14,291 nucleotides of DNA, taken from NCBI GenBank assembly GCA_029939545.1, contig JAOZSS010000043.1, positions 1 to 14,291 on the forward strand. The letters are read 5' to 3'. The notes under the pieces are model-generated. The model made no database searches and was not told the origin of the DNA. It was given only the letters and a program-made list of their open reading frames with translations. This document shows, one piece after another, positions 7,120 to 14,291 of the stretch. Source of the stretch: Kiritimatiellia bacterium. GTDB lineage: Bacteria > Verrucomicrobiota > Kiritimatiellia > UBA8416 > JABMPJ01. Made by a program: the position numbers and the translations under genes. Positions within the stretch are counted from its first letter, which is position 1. Each line of letters begins with the position of its first letter.

Positions 7120-7674
7120 ATGAACGAGAATACAGAGACCACACCCACCACAGACACAGAGAAAACCACATACAGCAACCAAGGGCGCGTCGCGTTCTAC
7201 CACGCCAACAGCAAAGGCACCGGCGCGGCACTGCGCTTCGAGTTCAAGCCGCCCTCAGGACGACGCAACGGCTGCTTCTTCATGGAGATGGCCAAGCAGA
7301 AGAGCAAGGCGGCCGGAAGCGGCAGCGAACGAGCGCATGCTACGTTCGACTGGGAATCCAAGGCCATCGTGAAACTAAGCTTCATGGATGCCTGCGAATT
7401 CCTTTCGGTTCTCCAACTCAAACAGCCAAGCCTGGGCAACAATGGCAAAGGGCTGTACCACGTAAACGGCGACAAGGATACCATCATTGGGATGCATACC
7501 AACACGGAACGCAAGGGCTACACGGTCGGGATCTCGCGCAAAGACAAGCAGGGCCAGCAACTCTTCAAGGGCCACTTCCTTGTCTCCCCGACCGAGGCCA
7601 TTGGTCTTGAGGCCATCTTCTCGGCCGCGCTGTTCCATATGGCCTTTGGTCACGTGACTGCGGAAGCCGCCTGA
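7120..7674 (+). CDS. Uncharacterised protein, possible Whirly/PC4-like ssDNA-binding fold
   Basis: A 184-residue protein with a strong ribosome-binding site (AGGAG, seven bases before the ATG). After a Thr/Glu-rich, likely disordered start (residues 1-20), I read two repeats of four beta strands plus a helix. Strands at about RVAFYHA, AALRFEFKPP, GCFFMEMAKQ and ATFDWESKAIVKLSF lead to helix DACEFLSVL. Strands at LYHV, TIIGMHTN, GYTVGISRK and LFKGHFLVS lead to helix TEAIGLEAIFSAALFHMAFG. This order, the FDWE...LS pattern and the final SAALFHMAFG resemble the Whirly family (YDWE...LS, then SFALPHIMGW), whose members bind single-stranded DNA. The gene directly follows ssb, which supports a nucleic-acid role. 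The assignment is inference by eye; the gene itself is convincing. Confidence 0.8.
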   Translation: MNENTETTPTTDTEKTTYSNQGRVAFYHANSKGTGAALRFEFKPPSGRRNGCFFMEMAKQKSKAAGSGSERAHATFDWESKAIVKLSFMDACEFLSVLQLKQPSLGNNGKGLYHVNGDKDTIIGMHTNTERKGYTVGISRKDKQGQQLFKGHFLVSPTEAIGLEAIFSAALFHMAFGHVTAEAA

Positions 7675-7690
7675 GGGGTGGATGAGTGAG

Positions 7691-7760
7691 GGCGGAGGCC
7701 TGCGGAAGGTCTCCGCCTGGCACCCGGCCCGCGCGGAGCGCGGGCCCTACCGTCCCTTTT
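7691..7760 (+). terminator. Two GC-rich hairpins, probable terminator or REP-like element
   Basis: The first hairpin pairs GGCGGAG (7691-7697) with CTCCGCC (7711-7717). The second pairs GGCCCGCGC (7726-7734) with GCGCGGGCC (7738-7746) around a three-base loop, a perfect nine-base-pair stem. A short T-run (7757-7760) follows ten bases later. The position, 17 bp after the stop of the Whirly-like gene, suits transcription termination or mRNA end protection. The weak and distant T-run leaves a REP-type repeat possible. Confidence 0.45.
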
Positions 7761-7821
7761 CGGACACGAACTAGCAGAAAAGAGATTGCATCACAGCCAC
7801 GTATGCTTTCAACTGTCCCCC

Positions 7822-8664
7822 ATGATGGATCGTCGCATGCACCCGTGGAACGAATGGAAGGAACGGTGTGCCGTGCTCCGCTGTGAACCCGAAACGCGGC
7901 TAGCCCTGCACACGTTCGGAGGGCAACGCTACCGCACGCTGGCCCAGCGCTGTCTGGGCACGATCAATGTCTCGGATGTGGCGCTGGTCACTCTCTCTGA
8001 CGCTGATGCGTGGCACCTGCTCGAGCTCCACATGACCTTGCCGGATGCGATCAATGGCAAGGCCTACAAAGAGTGGCTCTTCGCCCGTATTGAAGGTTCC
8101 AGCGATGTACCTTTCGATATCGTACAGGGAGGCGCTACGCTTCTGATGCGCTCGGTAGTGCGCGAACACCTACGCCACGAGTATCTATCCGCCGCCCACA
8201 TCTCGACCCACCAGGGCTCGCCGGGGCCGGGCCCAACGAGAGACGCGACGGAGGAATGGCTTCCTGGCACGCTGGATACGGCTGAAGCGGTGGAAACCGA
8301 GGAACTGGCCTCACTCGCCGCGAAACACGCAGCGACACTGTTCAAGGATCTCCCACGCCGCCAACGTATAGCGCTGGCGGCTCGCACTCTCCACATCCCG
8401 CTATCGAATGCACGTCTCCTGGTTGTGGCGGGCTGCTTGCGCAGCGCTCTGCACGGCGCCTTTCGCGAGTTTGCAGAACAGGTTCTCGACTACGTGCGCG
8501 ACCACTTTCCCCGTGATGATCGCGACACCCAACGTGACCTCGCCCTTGCTCTCTTCGAGCGCATCTCGCACCTCTGTACCGACTGGGCCGAGACCGACCA
8601 CCACTGTCGGGCCGCCTTGTTCGTGCCACGCCCGGCACACCAGACTTTGGGGACGACGCTATGA
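7822..8664 (+). CDS. Uncharacterised protein with sigma-70-like traits
   Basis: About 280 residues from the ATG pair at 7822. A TTG at 7786 would add 12 residues, and ATG 7837 is also possible; no start has a strong ribosome-binding site. Residues 35-110 (GGQRYRTLAQRCLG, then DAWHLLELHMTLPDAINGKAYKEWLF, then MRSVVREHLRHEY) have the helical look of sigma region 2. After a Gly/Pro-rich linker, residues 160-225 (LAAKHAATLFKDLPRRQRIALAARTLHIPLSNARLL, then CLRSALHGAFREF) recall region 4, where LPxRQRxAL and an SxLHRA ending are usual. A further helical tail follows. It would then be an extracytoplasmic-function-like or degenerate sigma factor, but I do not recognise a named family. The stop overlaps the next gene by 4 bp (ATGA), so the two are translationally coupled. 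Confidence 0.75.
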   Translation: MMDRRMHPWNEWKERCAVLRCEPETRLALHTFGGQRYRTLAQRCLGTINVSDVALVTLSDADAWHLLELHMTLPDAINGKAYKEWLFARIEGSSDVPFDIVQGGATLLMRSVVREHLRHEYLSAAHISTHQGSPGPGPTRDATEEWLPGTLDTAEAVETEELASLAAKHAATLFKDLPRRQRIALAARTLHIPLSNARLLVVAGCLRSALHGAFREFAEQVLDYVRDHFPRDDRDTQRDLALALFERISHLCTDWAETDHHCRAALFVPRPAHQTLGTTL

Positions 8665-9344
8665 CACGCCCACCCGACAGCATCCCCGCACCACCGGACC
8701 CGAGCCGCGAACGCCTGAGACGCTGGCTCGCCGAGTGGAAACTGTTGAACGCACTCACTTCGGAAACGGACGGCGAACCCCAACAGCCGACGGGCAGGTC
8801 CGGGGCTCCATTGCCGCTCGCCAATGAGATGCCCGTCCAAGCAGGTGACATCCGTCTACTGCACCCCCGATTCGAACCCGATGCCCCCCGTTACGTCGCC
8901 GTGGCGGCGGCCAGAGACGTGGACACCTGGCTCGTCGTGCCCTTCGGTCTTCTGTCTGAGCCGGCGACGCCCGATGAAGTGGTCACAGGAAGGAGCACCC
9001 CGGCCCTGCGCGTGTTGTGTCCATGGAACCAGTTCAGCATGTCGACCCTCATGCTTCAGCGCTGCTGGCTGGTTGACCGGCTGACAGACAGGGAGGCGGC
9101 CTGGTGCCAGTCCACACGGCCCGCCGACCGTGTTGGGCCACCCCTGCGCCATCCGCTTGACCTGCGGTGGGATTACCTTGAAATGGAGTCGGATTTTCGC
9201 CAACGTGTCTGCCGTCGGTCCCGCGGAGGGGTAACATACGATATCGCCCCCCCATCCGAGTTGCGAAAAGCAGCCGAGGACGGTGCGCCTTACGGCGACA
9301 ACAGCGATGGTACAGAACCTGACGACGAGCGTAGCGGCGCATGA
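8661..9344 (+). CDS. Uncharacterised protein, partner of the sigma-like gene
   Basis: A 227-residue soluble protein that I do not recognise. A charged, Pro-rich N-terminus (residues 1-25) precedes a helix (RERLRRWLAEWKLLNAL). After a polar linker, a compact central domain (about 57-145) has beta-rich stretches such as VQAGDIRLLHPRF, RYVAVAAARDVDTWLVVPFGLLSEPATPDEV and ALRVLCPWNQF. An acidic, disordered C-terminus (GDNSDGTEPDDERSGA) ends it. There is no signal peptide or membrane helix. It overlaps the sigma-like gene at its start (4 bp) and the ABC ATPase at its end (4 bp). By position it could be a regulator of the sigma-like protein or an adaptor to it, but nothing in the sequence proves this. 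Its codon use and frame look like those of a real gene. Confidence 0.75.
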   Translation: MTRPPDSIPAPPDPSRERLRRWLAEWKLLNALTSETDGEPQQPTGRSGAPLPLANEMPVQAGDIRLLHPRFEPDAPRYVAVAAARDVDTWLVVPFGLLSEPATPDEVVTGRSTPALRVLCPWNQFSMSTLMLQRCWLVDRLTDREAAWCQSTRPADRVGPPLRHPLDLRWDYLEMESDFRQRVCRRSRGGVTYDIAPPSELRKAAEDGAPYGDNSDGTEPDDERSGA

Positions 9345-10000
9345 AGGACGTAATGCTCCAGATCTCAGCTCTCACGGTACATGCGGGTGGAAAGCCCATC
9401 CTCCAGAACTTCTCTCTCGAAGTCGGAGAGGGCGAACAGGTCCTGGTAACGGCACCATCCGGAATGGGTAAGTCCACTCTGCTGCGGTGCGTGCTGGGTT
9501 TTCTCACCCCGCAGGGCGGATCGATTGCGCTACAGGGCGAACCGGTGAACGACCAGTCCATCTGGGCGCTGCGCCGCCAGATGAGCTACGTGGCCCAGGA
9601 GCCTGTTCTCGGGAACGGCACCGTCCGCGACATCCTGGCCCGGCCTTTCGATTACCACGCCAACCGGGACCTCCGACACAATCTGGACCGTGTGCCCGAC
9701 CTGCTCAGGCAGCTGCGGCTGCCGCAAGAGATCGCCGAGCAGCAGATGGAGTCCCTCTCCGGCGGCGAGAAACAGCGGATCGCGCTGATCGCCGCACTCC
9801 TGCTGGATCGTCCCCTGTTGCTGCTGGATGAGATATCGGCCAGCCTGGACCGGGACAGCGCCGAAGCCGTGTTCACCACGCTCGCCGGCCTGCAAGAGCA
9901 GACCGTCCTCGCCGTCGGGCACCACGCCGACGCACTGCCGAAGGCCGATCGCATTGAGATGCTGCCCTACGGCAGCGGGCAACAGGGAGAGATCCAGTGA
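9341..10000 (+). CDS. fetA: ABC transporter ATP-binding protein, FetA/YbbL type
   Basis: A 219-residue ATPase that powers the membrane protein encoded next. The Walker A motif is APSGMGKST at about residues 44-52, with Ala where Gly is usual in the first place. The Q-loop lies in YVAQEPV. The signature LSGGEKQR is at about 144-151, followed by the Walker B stretch LLLLDEIS and the D-loop SASLD. The H-loop His lies in VGHHAD. The short length and the pairing with a FetB-type permease fit the FetA/YbbL group, which in E. coli exports iron and helps against oxidative stress. It starts inside the stop of the preceding unknown gene (ATGA) and its own stop overlaps the GTG of fetB, so expression is coupled on both sides. 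The ATPase class is certain; the metal is inferred. Confidence 0.85.
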   Translation: MKDVMLQISALTVHAGGKPILQNFSLEVGEGEQVLVTAPSGMGKSTLLRCVLGFLTPQGGSIALQGEPVNDQSIWALRRQMSYVAQEPVLGNGTVRDILARPFDYHANRDLRHNLDRVPDLLRQLRLPQEIAEQQMESLSGGEKQRIALIAALLLDRPLLLLDEISASLDRDSAEAVFTTLAGLQEQTVLAVGHHADALPKADRIEMLPYGSGQQGEIQ

Positions 10001-10788
10001 CAGAGACGATCGACATCTCCGGACCCGGCATGATCGCGGCCTACTGCCTGCTGCTGATTCCATTGGCCATGCTCCTGTGGCAAGGCGTCTCCATTCTCGG
10101 CCGCGTCACCATCGCGGCCGTGCGCATGACGGTTCAGCTTCTCTTCGTAGGGCTCTATCTCCAGTTTGTGTTCAACCTGAACAACGCCTGGCTCAACTGC
10201 GCGTGGCTGTTGATCATGATCTTGGTGGCCGATGTTTCTATCCTACGCCACTGTCGGTTGCGCGTGCGCTGGTTTGGGCCATCGCTCTTTGTGGCGCTGT
10301 TAGTGGGTACAGCCGTGCCGGTGCTCTACTTCACCACGCTCATCCTGCGGCGGCCCCATAGCATGGAGGCCCGCTACCTGATCCCGATCGGGGGGATGAT
10401 CCTGGGCAACTGCCTGCGCGCCGACATCATCGGCATCCGCCACTTCTACGACACCATCAAGCGGGATAGCCGTACGTTCGAACAGTCGCTGGCCCAGGGC
10501 GCGGAGCTACGAGAGGCGATTCGACCCTACTTGCGCGAAGCCTTCCACAACGCCGTCTCCCCCACGATCGCCACGATGATGACGATCGGCCTCGTCTCGC
10601 TGCCCGGCATGATGACCGGCGTCATCCTGGGTGGTCAGCCACCCGTGACGGCCATCAGATATCAGATAGCCATCATGATCGCGATCTTCACGGGCACAGC
10701 CATTGCCGTCCCCTGCGCCATACTAATGAGCCTGAAATGCGGATTTCTCCCTTCGGGGCCGTTGAAGAGTGACGTGTTTGCGGGCTGA
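9997..10788 (+). CDS. fetB: ABC transporter permease, FetB/YbbM (UPF0014) family
   Basis: A 263-residue inner-membrane protein starting at a GTG that overlaps the fetA stop (GTGA). About seven hydrophobic helices are visible, at roughly 8-28, 33-62, 64-82, 92-115, 124-142, 190-212 and 222-245. Family marks are RMTVQLLFVGLYLQFVF and the block IPIGGMILGNCLRADIIGI. LAQGAELREAIRPYLREAFHNAVSPTIATMM and GLVSLPGMMTGVILGGQPPVTAIRYQI then follow, matching the UPF0014 core. E. coli FetAB exports iron; other metals or glutathione-linked roles have been proposed for relatives, so iron is a reasonable but unproven substrate. Its stop is 10 bp from the stop of the convergent RACo-like gene, with no visible terminator between. 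Confidence 0.88.
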   Translation: MTETIDISGPGMIAAYCLLLIPLAMLLWQGVSILGRVTIAAVRMTVQLLFVGLYLQFVFNLNNAWLNCAWLLIMILVADVSILRHCRLRVRWFGPSLFVALLVGTAVPVLYFTTLILRRPHSMEARYLIPIGGMILGNCLRADIIGIRHFYDTIKRDSRTFEQSLAQGAELREAIRPYLREAFHNAVSPTIATMMTIGLVSLPGMMTGVILGGQPPVTAIRYQIAIMIAIFTGTAIAVPCAILMSLKCGFLPSGPLKSDVFAG

Positions 10789-10798
10789 CCGAGGTCCG

Positions 10799-12661
10799 TC
10801 AATCTTCGCAAGCGTCGATGTCGGAGGTCGGGAAGATCATGGCCATGCCGAACGCCATCTGGAATTCGGGGTCCAGCGAGAGATCGATGTGCTCGGTCTG
10901 CTCCTGAAGCTGCGCGGCGTAGGCGCGTTCGCGATCGGAGAGCAGGACGAGCTTCGCGCCCAGTGACGCGGCATTGCCGATGAAACGGATGCGGTCGCCC
11001 GGAATCTGCGGAAGCAACCCGATCCGGCGCGCATTGCTGCGGCGAATAAAGTTGCCGAACGCACCGGCCAGCAGAACACGGTGGATCGCATCCGGCTCCA
11101 CGCCTGCCCGTTGCAGCATAATCTGGATGCCGGCGCGCACGGCGCCCGACGCGAGCTGAAGCTCGCGCACATCTTTCTGCCACAGGCAAATCGCCTCGTC
11201 TCCGGCCGCGTCTTCAGCAGGTGCCAAAACGAAGCGGGTTTCATTACCTTCCGTGATGAGTCTCGATTGCAGGGCTTCCGGTATACCGGCCGGCAGTTCA
11301 TCAGCGGGAAGAATGCGACCGGTCTCGTCGATGATGCCCGTGCGCAGCAGGTCGGCCGCCGCGTCGATCAGCGCCGTTCCGCACAAGCCCGCCGGCGGCG
11401 CATCGCCGATCACGTTGATGTCGACATCCTCGCGTATGATCACCTTCTCAATCGCTCCGGCCGTCGCGCGCATGCCCTGACGGATGCGTGCGCCTTCGAA
11501 CGCCGGCCCGGCGGCGGTTGATGTCGCCAGCAGTTGGTCTCCGTTCGCCAGGACGATCTCACCGTTGGTACCGATATCGACAAACAGGACCGGCTTGTCC
11601 CAGCGATCGAGGCGCGCCGCCACAATGCCGGCCACCGTGTCGCCGCCCACGAAACTACCGATCTGCGGAAACACGTACACTTCTGCGGCATCGTTCACCT
11701 TCAGGCCAAGGTCTGAGGCAGAGAGAATCTGGGCCTGCTCAAACGCCTGCACGAACGGCACCTCACCGAGGGCGGATGGATCGTATCCACAGAGGATCTG
11801 CTGCATCGTCGAGTTGCCTGCGAGCACGATCTCGTAGACCTCGTCGGCGCGAATGCCGGCTTGTGATACGAGATCATCCACAATGGTGTTGAGGCACTCC
11901 ACGGCAGATGCCTGTAGCGCGGCAAGGCCATCGTCGTTCTCGCGCACATGCATAATGCGCGATATCACGTCGTCACCAAACGTCACCTGCGGATTTATAG
12001 CAGAAGCCACGCCGCACTCCCGGCCCGACACCAGGTCAAACAGCTTTCCGACCACGGTTGTGGAGCCCAGGTCGACGGCCACACCATAGCCGTCGTCGGT
12101 CGTATCACCAGCCTCAAGCGCCACGAGATGGTTGTTTGAGAGGACCGCAGTGCCCTTCCATTCGTTCGCGCGCAGGAACGCCGACATCAGCCGCATCAGT
12201 TCGGGCGATACGTCGATGTCGCCCAGAATGGCACGCAGCCTCACCAGGTCGGCACGCGGGTCTTCGCTGGATGGCAGAGGAAGCTCAAAGCGGCGCTTGT
12301 GAACCAGCGGCGAGACCTCGACATCCGCCCCGCTGTCGTCCGTCAGAATCTGCTGCTGACTCTCAAACGTGGACTCGGCAGGCACGTCCACCACAAGGGG
12401 CGCGTCGACCGGCGTACAGCAGGCCAGGCGATACCCCTCTTCAACCTGCTTGGGAGAAAGAATGCCTACCGAAGCGGCGGACGGGACCGGAGGTGTGTCC
12501 ACCAGACGTACCCGACACTTTCCACACGTACCCTTGCCCCCACATGGCGTCTGCAGGATAACACCAGCGCGGCCGGCAGCCTCAAGAAGAACAGTCCCGG
12601 GCAGAACATATACGCTGCGTCCGGATGGCTGAAACGTCACTTTAATCTCGTGGCCGTGCAT
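10799..12661 (-). CDS. RACo-like protein: 2Fe-2S ferredoxin domain plus ASKHA ATPase domain
   Basis: A 620-residue protein of the group that holds RACo, the ATP-dependent reductive activator of corrinoid proteins. Residues 1-95 are a plant-type ferredoxin domain whose cluster cysteines are C40, C46, C49 and C81 or C82 (PCGGKGTCGKC, then RLACCTP). A linker and middle domain follow. The ASKHA ATPase part begins with GVAVDLGSTTVVGKLFDL (194-211) and includes LAGNSTMQQILCGY. The second phosphate loop is FVDIGTNGEIVL (361-372), and AAGPAFEG is at 384-391. VLLAGAFGNFIRRSNARRIGLLP is near 535-557. I chose the ATG at 12661 because a GGGGGGAG site precedes it; an in-frame start at 12733 is less likely. 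Such proteins re-reduce inactive Co(II) corrinoids of methyltransferases, but no corrinoid protein or methyltransferase is in view. Confidence 0.88.
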   Translation of the reverse strand: MHGHEIKVTFQPSGRSVYVLPGTVLLEAAGRAGVILQTPCGGKGTCGKCRVRLVDTPPVPSAASVGILSPKQVEEGYRLACCTPVDAPLVVDVPAESTFESQQQILTDDSGADVEVSPLVHKRRFELPLPSSEDPRADLVRLRAILGDIDVSPELMRLMSAFLRANEWKGTAVLSNNHLVALEAGDTTDDGYGVAVDLGSTTVVGKLFDLVSGRECGVASAINPQVTFGDDVISRIMHVRENDDGLAALQASAVECLNTIVDDLVSQAGIRADEVYEIVLAGNSTMQQILCGYDPSALGEVPFVQAFEQAQILSASDLGLKVNDAAEVYVFPQIGSFVGGDTVAGIVAARLDRWDKPVLFVDIGTNGEIVLANGDQLLATSTAAGPAFEGARIRQGMRATAGAIEKVIIREDVDINVIGDAPPAGLCGTALIDAAADLLRTGIIDETGRILPADELPAGIPEALQSRLITEGNETRFVLAPAEDAAGDEAICLWQKDVRELQLASGAVRAGIQIMLQRAGVEPDAIHRVLLAGAFGNFIRRSNARRIGLLPQIPGDRIRFIGNAASLGAKLVLLSDRERAYAAQLQEQTEHIDLSLDPEFQMAFGMAMIFPTSDIDACED

Positions 12662-12683
12662 GTCTCCCCCCAGTGTTCTCGCG

Positions 12684-12712
12684 TTTATGGCACAACCGGC
12701 ATCCAAGCACAA
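12684..12712 (-). promoter_or_regulatory. Possible promoter of the RACo-like gene
   Basis: Read on the minus strand, TTGTGC (12712-12707) and CATAAA (12689-12684) are separated by 17 bases. They lie 22 bp before the chosen start. The match to the sigma-70 consensus is moderate, so this is a tentative call. It would also leave the alternative start at 12733 outside the transcript. Confidence 0.3.
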
Positions 12713-12773
12713 GTGCGCGTTCTCCATGCTCATAATTCAGATACTCGCGGCTATTCATGGGCTTCCCTCGCGC

Positions 12774-12801
12774 TTGACTCTTCCCCCTAGCTCGCTATGC
12801 T
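12774..12801 (+). promoter_or_regulatory. Sigma-70-type promoter of the aldo/keto reductase gene
   Basis: TTGACT (12774-12779) and TATGCT (12796-12801) are separated by 16 bases, a close match to the consensus. Transcription should start near 12808. That rules out the in-frame ATG at 12797, which lies within the -10 box, and supports the start at 12836 or 12845. Confidence 0.6.
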
Positions 12802-12844
12802 TCCTGATCCCTTCTTAAGGGGGCTTGGGAGACGTGTGCATTCT

Positions 12845-14029
12845 ATGCAACATAGACGATTCGGACGTACAGACCTGCGAATGCCCGTGCTGACCTGTGG
12901 CGGCATGCGGTATCAACAGGCGTGGAATGACTTGGGCAAGGGTCAGAAGATCGACCCGAAGGGACAGGCCAACCTGGAGGCCACCATCCACCGTGCGTTT
13001 GAACTCGGGATCAACCATTTCGAGACCGCCCGCGGCTACGGTACGAGCGAGCACCAGCTCGGACTCATCCTCCCCTCGCTCCCCCGGGATGAGATCATCG
13101 TCCAAACCAAGATCGGCCCCAAGGATAGTGAAGAGGCGTTTCTCAAGACGTTTGAGGTGTCCCTCAAGAACCTTCAGGTCGACCACGTTGATCTCCTGGG
13201 CATCCACGGCATCAACAGCCGCGAGATCCTGGACAAGACATTGCGCGGCGGAACACTCTCAGCCTGCCGCAAGCTGCAGGATCGGGGGCTCGTGCGGCAT
13301 GTTGGATTCTCCACGCACGGCCCCACGGATGCCATCATCGCGGCCGTACAAACTGACGAATTCAGCTACATCAACCTGCACTGGTACTACTTCGACCAGA
13401 TCAACTGGCCGGCCGTGGTGTCCGCCAGTGAACGAGACATGGGTGTCTTCATCATCAGCCCTTCCGAGAAAGGGGGGAAACTCTTCGACCCGCCGGAGAA
13501 ACTGGTGCGTCTCTGTGATCCGCTGACACCCATTGGCTTCAACGACCTATTCTGTCTCGGACACGCCGAAGTCCATACGCTCAGCATTGGAGCGGCCCGT
13601 CCGAGTGACTTCGATGCCCACGTCGAGATTCTGCAGCTCATCAAGGAAGCCATGATCGGTCTCAGTCCCGTGATGCGACGACTGGAGGAGGCCACCGTGG
13701 AGGCCCTTGGTGCTGACTGGGCTGCCACCTGGAAACATGGGCTACCCACAACGGTCAATGCCCCACACGAGATTCCCCTCTATCACGTGCTTCGCATGTA
13801 CAACATGGCCAAGGCCTTCGACATGATCGAATACGGCAAGATGCGGTACAACCTGCTCGGCAGCGGCGACCATTGGTTCCCCGGCGGGAAAGTGATGGAC
13901 GTGGACTGGGATATGCTGGCCCGGAAATTGCAGAACTACCACTTTGTTGATCGCCTCCCGGCCATCCTGCGCGAGGCCCACGCCCTGTTCAATGCCGAAG
14001 ACAAGAAACGCCTTAGCCAGAGCAGCTAG
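12845..14029 (+). CDS. Aldo/keto reductase family protein
   Basis: A TIM-barrel NAD(P)H-dependent oxidoreductase of 394 residues from the ATG at 12845. The homology-like start is MQHRRFGRTDLRMPVLTCGGMRY. A GTG at 12836 with GGGAG four bases upstream is an equally possible start. The usual tetrad is read as E60 (in HFETARGYG, where Asp is common), Y65, K89 (VQTKIG) and H121 (LLGIHGIN). The barrel continues through HVGFSTHG, FSYINLHWYYFDQINW and FIISPSEKGGKLFDPP. The C-terminal 120 residues (after about 270) are a helical extension. Many relatives of this length have a Cys-rich 4Fe-4S region there, which is missing here. The substrate is unknown. It stands alone behind its own promoter, divergent from the RACo-like gene. 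Confidence 0.85.
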   Translation: MQHRRFGRTDLRMPVLTCGGMRYQQAWNDLGKGQKIDPKGQANLEATIHRAFELGINHFETARGYGTSEHQLGLILPSLPRDEIIVQTKIGPKDSEEAFLKTFEVSLKNLQVDHVDLLGIHGINSREILDKTLRGGTLSACRKLQDRGLVRHVGFSTHGPTDAIIAAVQTDEFSYINLHWYYFDQINWPAVVSASERDMGVFIISPSEKGGKLFDPPEKLVRLCDPLTPIGFNDLFCLGHAEVHTLSIGAARPSDFDAHVEILQLIKEAMIGLSPVMRRLEEATVEALGADWAATWKHGLPTTVNAPHEIPLYHVLRMYNMAKAFDMIEYGKMRYNLLGSGDHWFPGGKVMDVDWDMLARKLQNYHFVDRLPAILREAHALFNAEDKKRLSQSS

Positions 14030-14056
14030 GCATATTTCAGAGCGAGAGATCATTGG

Positions 14057-14081
14057 CGCCACCCCGACAAGCGGGGTGGTG
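14057..14081 (+). terminator. Hairpin after the aldo/keto reductase gene
   Basis: CCACCCCG (14059-14066) pairs with CGGGGTGG (14072-14079) around a five-base loop, with a G-U and one more pair outside. It begins about 28 bp after the stop codon. No T-run follows, so it may be a mRNA-protecting hairpin or a Rho-assisted end rather than a classic intrinsic terminator. The rest of 14082-14188 holds further GC-rich inverted repeats (for example CGATGG/CCATCG at 14117-14130 and CCCCGCGGGG near 14160) but no gene. Confidence 0.35.
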
Positions 14082-14188
14082 GCCAGGTGAGACAGTGGGG
14101 CTTGGCGATGCGGAATGGAAAAGGGGCGATGGGGCCATCGTTGCGACAGCACCCACCGCCCCGCGGGGGGCTATTGCAGGTACTCACG

Positions 14189-14291
14189 CTAGAAATCGTG
14201 GCCCACACTCAGCATGCCAACAACATCCACGTCATACGAATCACCCAGAATCTCGTCGTCGATATCACCAATGTAGGTGACACTCGCGCCG
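14189..14291 (-). CDS. Partial CDS, C-terminal end of a probable outer-membrane beta-barrel protein
   Basis: Only the last 33 residues lie in the window; the gene runs off the right edge. The frame ends at a TAG (14191-14189) and reads GASVTYIGDIDDEILGDSYD, then VDVVGMLSVGHDF. Alternating polar and hydrophobic residues and a final Phe are the usual C-terminal insertion signal of outer-membrane beta-barrels. This suggests a Gram-negative porin-like or surface protein, but 33 residues cannot name a family. The GC-rich inverted repeats just downstream (14117-14170) may serve as its transcript end. Confidence 0.45.
   Translation of the reverse strand, partial: GASVTYIGDIDDEILGDSYDVDVVGMLSVGHDF

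Noticed and set aside
6641..9344. Prophage, plasmid or integrative element suggested by ssb beside unknown genes
   Set aside because: No integrase, relaxase, structural or replication gene and no attachment repeat is visible, and the run continues into ordinary transporter genes.

Overview
The window looks like chromosomal DNA of a GC-rich, Gram-negative bacterium. A beta-barrel-like protein end ending in Phe at the right edge, a PgpA-type phosphatase and the mix of gene families fit a member of the PVC group such as Kiritimatiellota. That placement is an inference from gene style only; there is no rRNA or marker gene here to settle it. No tRNA, rRNA, CRISPR array, insertion sequence or integrase is visible.

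Layout from left to right. (1) Positions 63-2920 hold the sulfate-activating pair cysD and a cysN-cysC fusion, which together make APS and then PAPS. (2) Positions 2912-4625, on the minus strand, hold a likely three-gene operon: a cyclic-nucleotide-binding-fold protein, a family 2 glycosyltransferase and phosphatidylglycerophosphatase A. (3) After a 257-bp stretch of apparently decayed sequence comes a TVP38/DedA-type membrane protein on plus. Its 3' end overlaps by 69 bp the 3' end of a minus-strand PaaX-family regulator. (4) Upstream of paaX-like lies a 58-bp almost perfect palindrome in an AT-rich intergenic region. On its other side begins a plus-strand run: single-stranded DNA-binding protein (ssb), a 184-aa protein that I read as Whirly/PC4-like, two hairpins, a protein with sigma-70-like traits, an unknown partner protein, and an ABC ATPase plus permease of the FetA/FetB type. 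The last four genes overlap each other by 4 bp each (ATGA or GTGA), so they are probably translated as a coupled unit. (5) A minus-strand gene for a RACo-like protein (2Fe-2S domain plus ASKHA ATPase domain) converges on fetB. (6) Divergent from it, behind a good sigma-70-type promoter, is an aldo/keto reductase of about 394 residues. (7) The last 103 bp are the C-terminal end of a minus-strand protein that runs out of the window.

The most unusual part is 6390-10788. Here ssb and a possible second ssDNA-binding protein sit beside a giant palindrome and a PaaX regulator. A putative atypical sigma factor and an unknown protein are then welded to an iron-exporter-type ABC transporter. The function of the two unknown proteins, and any link between them and metal export, is inference.
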